From Bacteroidales bacterium (GTDB lineage Bacteria > Bacteroidota > Bacteroidia > Bacteroidales > JAIOZK01), in NCBI GenBank assembly GCA_021740625.1, contig JAIOZK010000015.1:1-64000 (forward strand): DNA of 64,000 nt. Reading direction: 5' to 3'. Position 1 is the stretch's first letter. Each line of letters starts with the position of its first letter. The position numbers were made by a program, and so were the translations under genes. Shown here piece by piece: positions 34,980 to 47,335 of the stretch. The notes beneath the pieces were generated by a model. That model saw only the letters and a list, made by a program, of their open reading frames with translations, had not been told where the DNA came from and made no database searches.

Positions 34980-35807
34980 ATGAATAATGTTCTCTTAGTG
35001 CCTACAGATTTTTCCGATGTTACTGCAAACGCCGCCAGGATGGCAGGCAATGCAGCAAAATATCTTGGTTTTAAGATCAGCCTTTTGCATGTGATCGACA
35101 AAAACACAAAGGCAACTTTGAAAAAAGAAGGTAAAGATATCAATGCAGTTCACGAGGAATTGAATACCCAGGCCGCAGAATTGAAAAAAGAATTTGGGGT
35201 CGAGGTTGATACCATCGCCAGGGAAGGAAATATTTTCAGTACCATTGGTGAAACAGCCAAGGACATTGGTGCCAATCTGATCTTTATGGGTACCCATGGA
35301 AAAATCGGTATGCAGAAACTGACAGGCAGCTACGCGCTGAAAGTGATCACCAGCTCCGAAGCCCCTGTCATCGTAACCCAGAAAAGATATTTTGAAAAGC
35401 AATATACCGATATTGTGCTGCCGATCACAAGTGATTCCGGTCCATGGGAAAAAACAAAATGGGCTGCCTATATCGCAAAACAGTTCAACGCCAAGATACA
35501 TATTTATCACCTCGACAGTGAAGGCATAGAGGATGCAATTGTTTTGATTACAAACCACTTCAAGGCAAACGAAGTGGATTATTCTATTACCAAAGCCGGC
35601 AGGAGCGGGAACTTCACCAAACAGGTGATCGATTATGCCACCGAAACCAATGCCGGCCTTATCATGATCATGACCAATCCCGAAAAAGGTTTTTCATCTT
35701 TTATACTGGGCAGCTACGACGAAGATATTATTTTCAACACCTCTCAGATCCCGGTGATGTGCATCAACCCAAGGGATGTGAACTGGAAAAAGATTGTTTC
35801 TCGTTAA
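34980..35807 (+). CDS. Universal stress protein, two Usp domains
   Basis: 275 aa. The first UspA domain has the nucleotide motif GTHGKIGMQKLTGSYALKV; the second (residues about 145-275) is degenerate with ILGSYDEDIIF. A -7 box TATATTTG (34944-34951) 29 bp upstream. Unlike the two Usp genes at 46454 and 57569 it has no TTGGCA box. Intrinsic terminator follows. Confidence 0.9.
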   Translation: MNNVLLVPTDFSDVTANAARMAGNAAKYLGFKISLLHVIDKNTKATLKKEGKDINAVHEELNTQAAELKKEFGVEVDTIAREGNIFSTIGETAKDIGANLIFMGTHGKIGMQKLTGSYALKVITSSEAPVIVTQKRYFEKQYTDIVLPITSDSGPWEKTKWAAYIAKQFNAKIHIYHLDSEGIEDAIVLITNHFKANEVDYSITKAGRSGNFTKQVIDYATETNAGLIMIMTNPEKGFSSFILGSYDEDIIFNTSQIPVMCINPRDVNWKKIVSR

Positions 35808-35836
35808 TTTTTATGAATGTCACTAACATTTACCGA

Positions 35837-35861
35837 GGTCCGGCTTTGCCGGGCCTTTTTT
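35837..35861 (+). terminator. Intrinsic terminator after uspA
   Basis: GGTCCGGC-TTT-GCCGGGCC stem (one G-T pair) followed by TTTTTT, 30 bp after the stop. Confidence 0.92.
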
Positions 35862-35924
35862 GTTCCTGTGATGCAAGTATAACAAATACTTAAATATTTA
35901 CCTTTGCTACCTCAATCAATTCTT

Positions 35925-39516
<3,592 letters not shown>

Positions 39517-39517
39517 A

Positions 39518-39574
39518 AACCGCTAAGTTGCCAGGACGCTATTATAAACTTAGCGTCTTCCTGCCTTAGCGGTT
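39518..39574. repeat. CGCTAAG-type hairpin repeat between ligA and the GIN gene
   Basis: AACCGCTAAG and GACGCTA on the left pair with TAGCGTC and CTTAGCGGTT on the right around a short AT loop; further TTAGCGCC follows. Lies between two convergent genes, so it may end both transcripts. The CGCTAAG unit is a common Bacteroidota intergenic repeat. Confidence 0.65.
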
Positions 39575-39593
39575 CAACTTCTTAGCGCCTTAC

Positions 39594-40316
39594 TTAATTC
39601 TGATCAACGTCCGCCGCCCCGCTCACATGCTTCATCACCCTGGGATTGCCTTTGAAGTCAACCGAAGAGGCTCCCGAAGCATCAATCTTCAATTCTTCAG
39701 AAACATTGATCTCTACATCCGATGATCCGCTGGCTTCGATCTCAGCTTCTTTCACCTTCAGATCCCATCCATCAAATTCAGAAGCTCCGGAGAAATCACC
39801 TTTTAACTTGTCTGCATTACCCTTCATCTTAACTTCTGTCGCACCACTGATGTTCAAACGGATAATTGCAGCCTCCAGCTCCATTTCCACTTCGCTGGCA
39901 CCACTGGCAATCAGGCCGAAATCACCCAGTTCCAGTTTATCTTTGGCTTCCAGTTCTGCAGCGCCGCTGATCTCGATGTTTTCCAGTTCAACGAAGCTTA
40001 TATAAAGATTAAGCTCCCCGGCATCCCTGAATCCTTTCTCCTGGTATATCTTCAGAGTATTGCCCTTTACTTCTGTGACAATATATCCGATGAGGTTGTC
40101 ATCCGCTTCTACCATGCATTTTTCTGCAGTACCCTGCTTCAGTATGATATCAAATGCACCCCCTACCTCGATAGCATTGAAGCTGCCGATCTGTCTTTCT
40201 TCTTTAACCACATCGCCGCTTCCTTTAATTCCCTGTGCGATACAGCTATTCAGCATAAAACCGGTTGTCATGACTATGACCAGGCTCGTAAGAAAATTTA
40301 ATCCTTGTTTTTTCAT
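39594..40316 (-). CDS. GIN-domain (DUF2807) secreted or lipoprotein
   Basis: 240 aa from the ATG at 40316. Signal with FMLNSCIAQG, where the Cys may be lipidated. The remainder is a right-handed beta-solenoid-like head domain with recurring short motifs (ISGAAELEAK, ASGASEVEME, ISGATEVKMK, FSGASEFDGW, ASGSSDVEIN, ASGASSVDFK), one about every 17-21 residues. Role unknown. Last gene of the sigma/anti-sigma operon. Confidence 0.88.
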   Translation of the reverse strand: MKKQGLNFLTSLVIVMTTGFMLNSCIAQGIKGSGDVVKEERQIGSFNAIEVGGAFDIILKQGTAEKCMVEADDNLIGYIVTEVKGNTLKIYQEKGFRDAGELNLYISFVELENIEISGAAELEAKDKLELGDFGLIASGASEVEMELEAAIIRLNISGATEVKMKGNADKLKGDFSGASEFDGWDLKVKEAEIEASGSSDVEINVSEELKIDASGASSVDFKGNPRVMKHVSGAADVDQN

Positions 40317-40333
40317 AATGATCAATTTATTTA

Positions 40334-41380
40334 TTAAAGATTCACATTTGCATTTTTACATTTTATGATTACTTCCGATTGAGGTGAGGTTTCTTCCCCC
40401 ACAGTACCAGAATAGTAGAATTTGGTATAACCTTCGGTTTCCTTCGAGACCTTCGCCTCGTCTTTTGGGTAATTTACCGAACCGTATTTTGCTTCAGCTT
40501 CCAAGGTGTAGCTGGCATCACTGTCTATGCCAATACTGGCATTCGCGTATTCCGTATTGATGTGGATCTTGTTGAAGTTTTTATTGATATTTTCCACTTC
40601 CAGATTTCCGTATTTCATTTCAACCATGAGGTCTTTGCTCAACTCATCGATTTCCACATGTGTAAACTTGGAATCCATTGCAAAGGAAAAACATTCATCA
40701 ATATCAATTTCATCATATTGAGATTCCAGTTCGATGCTGCGTATGTTTTCCGCTTCAAGCTGGCTGTATTCCGACTCAACAGCCATTGAAGCAGCCTGGC
40801 CAACAAAAAACTCCGAATAAGCGATCTCCATTTTAGCTTTGTTCAATCGATTGATGCTTGCACTGCTGTATTTGAGAAAAAGTTCAACATCATTGTTGTT
40901 CAGTGCAATAATATTCAAAACACCATATTTAACACCGATCTTAGCCTCGCCGCTGATCTCCTCTGCATGCAGCTTTCCGTATTCCATCAGCAGGTCAACA
41001 TGCATGGATGCAGGCATCATGATGTTCATGATCACTTCGTAATTGCAATCATTCTTGCATTTCACATCCGAGAGGTCTACATATGCTTCAACCAGATCTT
41101 TCGAACCTGAGATATTGACTTTAATATCTTTCAGTACCTTGTTGGCTTTTTCTTTTGTATTTGCTACAACCTGCATTTCAACATCGAATGCTACCTGGTT
41201 TTTATCCCAGTTTTCAATCCTGATCTCCCCATATTTGTTTTTTGCTTTCAACAGGGCATCTGCATTCACATTGAATTCTTTTTTGATTGTACTGGTGACC
41301 TCCTCATCCTGGGCAAAAAGATTGCTGCTAAACAGGCTGATCAAGAGAATTCCGCTTAAGAGTAAAATTGTTTTTTTCAT
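40334..41380 (-). CDS. Secreted DUF4097-like beta-repeat protein
   Basis: 348 aa, signal peptide MKKTILLLSGILLISLFSSN. Repeated short beta motifs with YG- or Y-centred cores (KNKYGEIRIENW, MEYGKLHAEEISG, VKYGVLNIIA, MKYGNLEVENI, AKYGSVNYPK) suggest a solenoid related to DUF4097/GIN folds. A single Cys pair in VKCKNDCNYE. 17 bp before the GIN gene and probably its partner in envelope stress or surface sensing; function unknown. Confidence 0.8.
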   Translation of the reverse strand: MKKTILLLSGILLISLFSSNLFAQDEEVTSTIKKEFNVNADALLKAKNKYGEIRIENWDKNQVAFDVEMQVVANTKEKANKVLKDIKVNISGSKDLVEAYVDLSDVKCKNDCNYEVIMNIMMPASMHVDLLMEYGKLHAEEISGEAKIGVKYGVLNIIALNNNDVELFLKYSSASINRLNKAKMEIAYSEFFVGQAASMAVESEYSQLEAENIRSIELESQYDEIDIDECFSFAMDSKFTHVEIDELSKDLMVEMKYGNLEVENINKNFNKIHINTEYANASIGIDSDASYTLEAEAKYGSVNYPKDEAKVSKETEGYTKFYYSGTVGEETSPQSEVIIKCKNANVNL

Positions 41381-41528
41381 AATAATTAATATTGGTTAGT
41401 GAATTACAGCGTTGCGTGGTTTTGATTATGCAAGATATTGGTTGTCAGTCTGAGACCGGAGTCGAAGACTGGGTTTACAGTGACTTACATTCAAACCAAA
41501 CAACGCGTTTTTGATTTATAATTTTTGA

Positions 41529-42068
41529 TCAATTCTCAATTGTATTTATTTTATCAAGGATCTGGTCCAGCACATTGCTCATCAACTGGTAGTTATTCAC
41601 CAGGGCATGAAACAACCTGCTGTTCTGCCCACTGCTTTCAAAATCTTCTTCAAGCTGCCGGGTTGAACGCTCCAACTGGTCGATCTCTTCCGTGGCAAAT
41701 TGCTTCAGTTCTGCACAATCCGGATTTTCGCAGCTCATTTGCTGGATCTTTTCCAGTTTCTTCTCTTTCTGAAAACCATAATATTTTTTGATGTTTTGCA
41801 GTTCCTGCTCATAATTCTCATCAGTCATAACCTGAGAAGCCAGCTCTCTGCCAGTATTATAGGGCTGATCAGGCAAGAGGAAAGATATTGCAAACACGAT
41901 CACAAACACAGCCGCCACTTTCCATGCAATCCCGAAAACCATGCGTTTTCTTTGTAAGGTTCTGGAATATCCAAGTTTTTCGCTGAACCTGTCGAAGTGT
42001 CCTGCCGAAGGTTCATGCACATCGAAGGATTCTTTGTTCTTTTTTATTTTTTCTTCAAGTACCGACAT
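41529..42068 (-). CDS. Putative membrane anti-sigma factor
   Basis: 179 aa: cytoplasmic N-terminus (HFDRFSEKLGYSRTLQRKR), one membrane helix (about 45-65, WKVAAVFVIVFAISFLLP), and a coiled-coil periplasmic part (LEKIQQMSCENPDCAELKQ, TRQLEEDF). It begins 11 bp after the ECF sigma gene, the usual place for the cognate anti-sigma factor. It has no clear similarity to FecR; the call rests on topology and position. Confidence 0.7.
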   Translation of the reverse strand: MSVLEEKIKKNKESFDVHEPSAGHFDRFSEKLGYSRTLQRKRMVFGIAWKVAAVFVIVFAISFLLPDQPYNTGRELASQVMTDENYEQELQNIKKYYGFQKEKKLEKIQQMSCENPDCAELKQFATEEIDQLERSTRQLEEDFESSGQNSRLFHALVNNYQLMSNVLDQILDKINTIEN

Positions 42069-42079
42069 AACAATTCTTT

Positions 42080-42673
42080 TTAATTGGCCGAATGAAACAG
42101 GGCCGTGTTCTTTAATTCCTTTGATAATCGCTTCCTGGCTCTGGAATAACGGGTGCGGGCATTTTCATAGCTGATGTCAAGGATATTCGAGATTTCCTCA
42201 TGATCGTATCCTTCCAGCAGGTAAAGAGAAACAATCACGCGGTAATCATCCGGGAGTTCCTCTATCTTTTTCCTGATCTCACTGATTTTGTATGAAAGGA
42301 TTTCCAGGTGATCCTCTTCCTCCTGAAGGGCATTCTCAACATCGATATTTTCAATGGGAACATATGTTTTCCTTCCCTTATAAAGATCAATGGACTTATT
42401 GATGACGATGCGCTTCAGCCATGCACCGAAAGTGGATTGCCCGTCAAACTGCCCAATCTTCCTGAAAGCATCCAGGAAAGCCTCCTGCATGGCATCTTCT
42501 GCTTCTGCTTTATTTCCGGTTATTCTATATGCTGTATTGTACATGGCTTTGTAGTATAATTTATACAACTCGAACTGGGCTCTCCGGTCATCCGAACGGA
42601 TCTTGTCTATCAGTGCATCGGTTTTTGGTGTATTGCTTTTCTCCAAACCTGCTTGATTTTTGTCTAAAGACAT
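42080..42673 (-). CDS. ECF RNA polymerase sigma factor
   Basis: 197 aa from the ATG at 42673. The longer ORF start at 42766 overlaps a terminator and is rejected. Sigma2 with YNTAYRITGNKAEAEDAMQE and AFRKIGQFDGQSTFGAWLKR, sigma4 with LPDDYRVIVSLYLLEGYDHE. Leads the four-gene unit sigma, anti-sigma, DUF4097-like, GIN. Confidence 0.94.
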   Translation of the reverse strand: MSLDKNQAGLEKSNTPKTDALIDKIRSDDRRAQFELYKLYYKAMYNTAYRITGNKAEAEDAMQEAFLDAFRKIGQFDGQSTFGAWLKRIVINKSIDLYKGRKTYVPIENIDVENALQEEEDHLEILSYKISEIRKKIEELPDDYRVIVSLYLLEGYDHEEISNILDISYENARTRYSRARKRLSKELKNTALFHSAN

Positions 42674-42743
42674 AAAAAAATATTTGATGTTACACTTTCT
42701 CAGAATTTTCTGAATTAAAAATACAAAGACCGGAAGTGAAATA

Positions 42744-42773
42744 CAAAAAAAGTCCCGCGCATTCAACGCGGGG
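42744..42773 (-). terminator. Intrinsic terminator of the TonB-dependent receptor gene
   Basis: Minus strand: CCCGCG-TTGAATG-CGCGGG, then ACTTTTTTT, about 105 bp after the receptor's stop. It isolates the sigma operon from the receptor transcript. Confidence 0.85.
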
Positions 42774-42879
42774 CCAAGCGACTCAGGAGGCTAAGCAGCA
42801 ATTTTTAAAGGAAAACCAGCCTCCGCATTCAAGTCATTCAACCGGAGAACAGTTGTTAACGGAATCCGCATCTACTTGA

Positions 42880-45351
42880 TTAATATCCGTAATCCATCTC
42901 CTCACCCGTATTTTCCTGCAGTTTTCTGTTTTTTTCACCATCCTGTTGATAATTGTTGATCCTGTAGCTCAGGGTGAGTTGTACTATTTGCGATTCACGT
43001 TGCATCATGATATGTTCATAATAATCATCCTGGTCAGCAGTAAATTCTCTTTTTGCCGTTCCAAACAAATCCCGTATCTGCAAGGTGGCCGAAGCTTTCC
43101 GGTTGAAGAAATCATGACGAATCGCAAAATCACTCATGAACATACCCTTATAAGTCCCCTGCAGACTTGCCGAAGGCCCCCGGTATCTCAGCATAAGCTG
43201 AGCCCTGCTGGAAGGCAGGAACTTATAAGTTGTATTGAAATGAGCATTGTAGTTGGTACTTTCCTTTACAACGTTTTCGCTTGAAAGTTCACCATCCAGT
43301 TTATAAAAATACAGACTGCCACTGATATTGAAATTCAGCTTTTTACCCAGATGACTGCTAAACATCAACTCTCCACCCAGGCGGTGATCTTCATTCAGAT
43401 TTTTGACAGTATGCAGTACCATTCCATCTTCCATTGGCGTCAGTATCCTGGTAATTCGATTCTCAGTATGCCGGTAAAAAGTTTCAAAAGAGAAAAATGT
43501 ACTGCCCCACTTTTTGAGATAAGACAGCTCATAAGAATTCACATATTCGGGCTTTAAATCCGGATTTCCCTGCCAGAAATTTTTGATATCCTTATAGCGC
43601 TTGAATGGGTCCAGGTAGCGCCCTCTGGGTCGGTCTATCCTTCGTGAATAACTCATCATAAGCTGGTTATCGTTTGTAAGCTGTTTCGACAAATGCATGG
43701 AAGGAAACAGGTCAAAGCGATCAATATTAAACTCTGAACCGGTCCTGGAATCCGTAATGCTTCTTAATGTATATTCTCCCCTCAGGCCCAATTGATAGCC
43801 AAAACTCATGCTTTCAATTTCATCAGAAAAGGTGGTGTAGGCGGCCCAGATTTCCCTGTCATAATCCGAAGAACTGCTGAACGCATCGTCTTCAACCCAA
43901 CCTACATTTTCCACATATCGCTCAAAAGTCTGGACTTCATCATCATTTTCAATCCTGCTTTGAAAACCGGCCTGCAGGTGGGACGATTCATCGAATGGCA
44001 GGGTGTAATCCAGGTTTGCCCTGATTTCTTTCGAATCACCTGTTTCCTTGCTATTGATACTGTTCAGGGTCTCCAAATTAATCCAATTTGCATCCGTAAG
44101 CCATTCCAGGGTTTTGTCCTCACTTGTTCCTTCACGGTCCGACCAATATAAGGAAGCCTCAATCTTGTGACCCGGTTTGTTGAAATTATGCGTAAGATTG
44201 GTGTTAAGCCTGTAAAAACCTCTTGGTCTTTTCATCTCCGACTCCGATTTATAATATATGCTTGTATCTCCGGGCTCTATCCACTCGTGGTTTTTTCCAT
44301 TCCCGCTGAATCCAAACTCAAAACTTCCGTATTCCCCGGAAAACCCCAGTGTTGTTTTCTCGCTAATGTACCAGTCGGTGCCGAACTTAATATTGTATCC
44401 GCCCCGGTGCATGGTCCTGTCATCATTACTTTCAAGAAATGTTGTGGTATCCTTGTACCCGGTTCTTCGCTCAGATTCGCGGTCCATACTAAAGTCATCG
44501 CTGCGATAATCAAAACCGCCATAAATATTGAACTTACCCAAACGCTGGTTCAGCAGAATATTCCCGGAATACTTATTATTTGTGCCCATACCAAGATTTA
44601 CCAAACCCGTCAAACCTGGGTCTTCTTCTTTCTTGGTGATCACATTCAATATGCCGCCGGTTCCGTCGGGATCGTATTTTGCAGAAGGATTGGTAATGAT
44701 CTCAATACTTTTGATTGTACGTGCAGGAATTTGCTGCAAGGCATCGCTTCCCTCTAGCACGCTGGGCCTGCCGTTGATAAGCACCTGAAAGTTTTCGCTT
44801 CCGCGGATGCTTACATTCCCTTCAATATCCACATCCACAGAGGGTGTGTTTTCCAGAACATCCACAGCCGTGCCACTGGCAGATTTCAGATTCTGGCTCA
44901 CATTAACCACTTTTTTATCGATCTTGTATTCAAAAGGGAGCTTATCGGCTACCACTTCCACCTGATCCAGGGAATAGCTTCCGGGACTGATCCTGATATC
45001 GCCCACTTCAACATCAGGCTTGCCGCTCTGCACATTGATCTTGTCCCTGTATGTTTTCGCATAACCAATGAAATCAGCCGTCAAATAATACATTCCAAAA
45101 GGAACCATTTGAATGGCAAACTTTCCATCCGAATCTGTCACCCCGCCAGTAACCATCGTAGAATCTTTTTGACTGTAAAGTATGATGTTGGCATATTCAA
45201 CAGCCAGCCCGCTTTTTTCATCCAGTACCATTCCATACACACTTCCATATCCACGGGCAGAGCCTCTTTTTCCACCTCCCACATCGTGATCTTGTGCCAC
45301 GATCGTGTGGCTTGCAAGAGCCAACAAACAAAACAGTAAAATCCTTTTCAT
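42880..45351 (-). CDS. TonB-dependent outer-membrane beta-barrel receptor
   Basis: 823 aa. Signal peptide (MKRILLFCLLALASHTIVAQ), carboxypeptidase-regulatory-like domain (YGMVLDEKSGLAVEYANIIL), plug with DVLENTPSVDVDIEGNVSIR and INGRPSVLEG, then a beta-barrel (outer membrane protein beta-barrel family 3). Substrate unknown and no SusD partner. No TonB-box consensus could be assigned. Own terminator downstream; divergent from the DUF3108 gene. Confidence 0.9.
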   Translation of the reverse strand: MKRILLFCLLALASHTIVAQDHDVGGGKRGSARGYGSVYGMVLDEKSGLAVEYANIILYSQKDSTMVTGGVTDSDGKFAIQMVPFGMYYLTADFIGYAKTYRDKINVQSGKPDVEVGDIRISPGSYSLDQVEVVADKLPFEYKIDKKVVNVSQNLKSASGTAVDVLENTPSVDVDIEGNVSIRGSENFQVLINGRPSVLEGSDALQQIPARTIKSIEIITNPSAKYDPDGTGGILNVITKKEEDPGLTGLVNLGMGTNNKYSGNILLNQRLGKFNIYGGFDYRSDDFSMDRESERRTGYKDTTTFLESNDDRTMHRGGYNIKFGTDWYISEKTTLGFSGEYGSFEFGFSGNGKNHEWIEPGDTSIYYKSESEMKRPRGFYRLNTNLTHNFNKPGHKIEASLYWSDREGTSEDKTLEWLTDANWINLETLNSINSKETGDSKEIRANLDYTLPFDESSHLQAGFQSRIENDDEVQTFERYVENVGWVEDDAFSSSSDYDREIWAAYTTFSDEIESMSFGYQLGLRGEYTLRSITDSRTGSEFNIDRFDLFPSMHLSKQLTNDNQLMMSYSRRIDRPRGRYLDPFKRYKDIKNFWQGNPDLKPEYVNSYELSYLKKWGSTFFSFETFYRHTENRITRILTPMEDGMVLHTVKNLNEDHRLGGELMFSSHLGKKLNFNISGSLYFYKLDGELSSENVVKESTNYNAHFNTTYKFLPSSRAQLMLRYRGPSASLQGTYKGMFMSDFAIRHDFFNRKASATLQIRDLFGTAKREFTADQDDYYEHIMMQRESQIVQLTLSYRINNYQQDGEKNRKLQENTGEEMDYGY

Positions 45352-45443
45352 AAGTTAATTTTTGCTATTAGACAATGGAAAGGTCAAAAACATGCGTTAC
45401 TGGAAAAAAATTCAAGAAAAAGAAATCCTTACATTTGCGATCA

Positions 45444-46259
45444 ATGAACAAGCTAAAGGATCATCTGCTGCTCATACTTTTGTTGCTGGCCTACCTTGCA
45501 ACGCAATCACAATGCATTGATACGAATAAAGCCTTCCGCGAAGGCGAACAACTCAAATACCAGATGAGCTACCAGTGGGGATTCATCTGGATCAGGGCAG
45601 GTGAGGTATATTTTAAGGTAGATCGCGGAATGTACAAAAACCGCGATGCTTACCACTTCACAGCTACGGGTGGAAGTTTAAAAAAAATCGACTGGCTTTT
45701 CAAAGTCAGGGAGCACCTTGAATCCCGGGCAGCAGTGCCGGATTTGAAACCCATGTTTTTCGTTAGAAATTCCCGGGAAATGGGATTTCTCAAATACAAC
45801 AGCATTTTGTTCGATGATAAAACGAATGAAATATATACGAAGGTCAGCACATCAAAAAACCTCTCCAACATGGATACTTTGCAAAAACTTCCCTGCACCT
45901 ATGATGTGATCACGGCTGCCTACGTCTTGAGAAACCTGGACTATGACAATCTAAAACCGGGCGACAGCCTGCAGGTACATACCATACTTGATAACAGGGC
46001 TTACAATTTTCTGGTTAAATATTCAGGCCGGGAAACCGCCCGGGATGCATCCGACGAAGAATACAATTGCATAAAGCTATCTGCCATCCTGGAAGAAGGC
46101 ACACTTTTCAAAAGCGGTGAAAGCCTGACCATCTGGGTCACGGATGATGAGAACAAACTTCCCGTAAAGGCAGAAGCAGAAATCCTGATCGGTAAGGTAA
46201 ATGCCTTTCTGGTTTCTTCAAAAAACCTGAAACATCCTGAAAAAGCTAAAATCCAGTAG
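45444..46259 (+). CDS. DUF3108 secreted protein
   Basis: 271 aa from the ATG at 45444 (MNKLKDHLLLILLLLAYLAT signal). DUF3108 features: FREGEQLKYQMSYQWGFIWI, GEVYFKV, then PCTYDVITAAYVLRNLDY and a final lipocalin-like strand. Probably periplasmic, function unknown. A -7 box TACATTTG (45430-45437) ends only 6 bases before this ATG, so the mRNA may be almost leaderless; no -33 box is seen. Confidence 0.85.
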   Translation: MNKLKDHLLLILLLLAYLATQSQCIDTNKAFREGEQLKYQMSYQWGFIWIRAGEVYFKVDRGMYKNRDAYHFTATGGSLKKIDWLFKVREHLESRAAVPDLKPMFFVRNSREMGFLKYNSILFDDKTNEIYTKVSTSKNLSNMDTLQKLPCTYDVITAAYVLRNLDYDNLKPGDSLQVHTILDNRAYNFLVKYSGRETARDASDEEYNCIKLSAILEEGTLFKSGESLTIWVTDDENKLPVKAEAEILIGKVNAFLVSSKNLKHPEKAKIQ

Positions 46260-46409
46260 AAATCCTGTGGAAAAATATTCACAATCAATGATGAAATACA
46301 CAAAAAACGAATTCATTATTCAGGGTTATTCCACATATTAAAATTGAGTATTACCTGCTTATCAGGGATTAGGGGCAGGATAATGTATCCCTGAAACCAT
46401 TCAAATGAT

Positions 46410-46424
46410 TTGGCATATTCTTTT
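46410..46424 (+). promoter_or_regulatory. TTGGCA-type promoter element upstream of the UspA operon
   Basis: TTGGCATATTCTTTT; TGGCA begins 43 bp before the ATG at 46454. It resembles the -24 part of a sigma-54 promoter (TGGCAC) but lacks the -12 GC. A CAGGGAT...ATCCCTG inverted repeat (about 46364-46394) lies just upstream, where an activator could bind. Confidence 0.45.
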
Positions 46425-46453
46425 AATCCTTATTGTCAAAAAAGGAGGAATAA

Positions 46454-47332
46454 ATGTCGAGCATTTTGATCCCGGTCGATTTTTCAGCAACATCAAAAAA
46501 CAACATACAGTACGGATTGAATCTGGCCAGGGAAACTGGCAGAAACATAGAATTGCTGTATGTTGTGCAAATCGACTACCCCTCATACGGGCAGATAGGC
46601 CCCATAGAACCCCTGTCGAACCCTGCTGGAACAGGAACTATTTCCCCCATAAATATTAAAGAACAGGAAGAAACTGCAAAAAATGAATTTGACAAATTAC
46701 TGCTGGAAATAAAATCTAACATCCCGGAGGATGTTAATATTGAAACAAATATCAGGACAGGTATTTATCCCGATGTGGTCATCGAGGAATCCAGCAGGAA
46801 AAAGATTGAGATCATTCTGCTGAACAGCAGAGGGAAGGAAGAAAAACTACAGGGAATGGCCATTGAATCCATCGATGCAATCCTGGAAAGTGCCCCTTGT
46901 CCCACCATTATTATATCACCCCAGACAAGGTTTGAAAATATCAAGAAGATCTTGTATGCAACGGATTTTCAAAAAGAAGATATCGAATCACTCAAAGAGC
47001 TTTCAGGTTTTGCAGGACGGTTCAAAGCTGATATACTGGCGCTGCATATCACTGAAAACCCTGACTTCAGGGAAAGGATTGAAAAAAAGGGATTCAATGA
47101 ACTGGTCAGTGAAAAGGTGGGATATCCCCATATCAGCGTGATGAGTATGCCTTCCGATAAAATTGCAAAAGGAATTGCAAACTATGCATATAATACCAGC
47201 GTCGACATGATCGCATTGCTGAAAGAAAACAAAGGTTTCTGGAAAAGTCTTTTCAGTAAAAGTACCACCGAAAGACTCATGAAAGAAACCGATCTGCCAA
47301 TCATTGTTTTTAACCAGGCAAATAAAGGATAA
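46454..47332 (+). CDS. Universal stress protein, two Usp domains
   Basis: 292 aa behind a very strong AGGAGG. First domain MSSILIPVDFSATSKNN to about 150, second from IKKILYATDF. The nucleotide loop is degenerate (NSRGKEEKLQGMAIESIDAI), so ATP binding is uncertain. First gene of a unit with the baeRF-like gene (3 bp), FAD reductase and secreted protein; carries the TTGGCA box. Confidence 0.9.
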   Translation: MSSILIPVDFSATSKNNIQYGLNLARETGRNIELLYVVQIDYPSYGQIGPIEPLSNPAGTGTISPINIKEQEETAKNEFDKLLLEIKSNIPEDVNIETNIRTGIYPDVVIEESSRKKIEIILLNSRGKEEKLQGMAIESIDAILESAPCPTIIISPQTRFENIKKILYATDFQKEDIESLKELSGFAGRFKADILALHITENPDFRERIEKKGFNELVSEKVGYPHISVMSMPSDKIAKGIANYAYNTSVDMIALLKENKGFWKSLFSKSTTERLMKETDLPIIVFNQANKG

Positions 47333-47335
47333 TTT

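Noticed and set aside
42674-42766. N-terminal extension of the ECF sigma factor (MNARDFF...)
   Set aside because: It overlaps the terminator of the upstream receptor gene and has no family counterpart.
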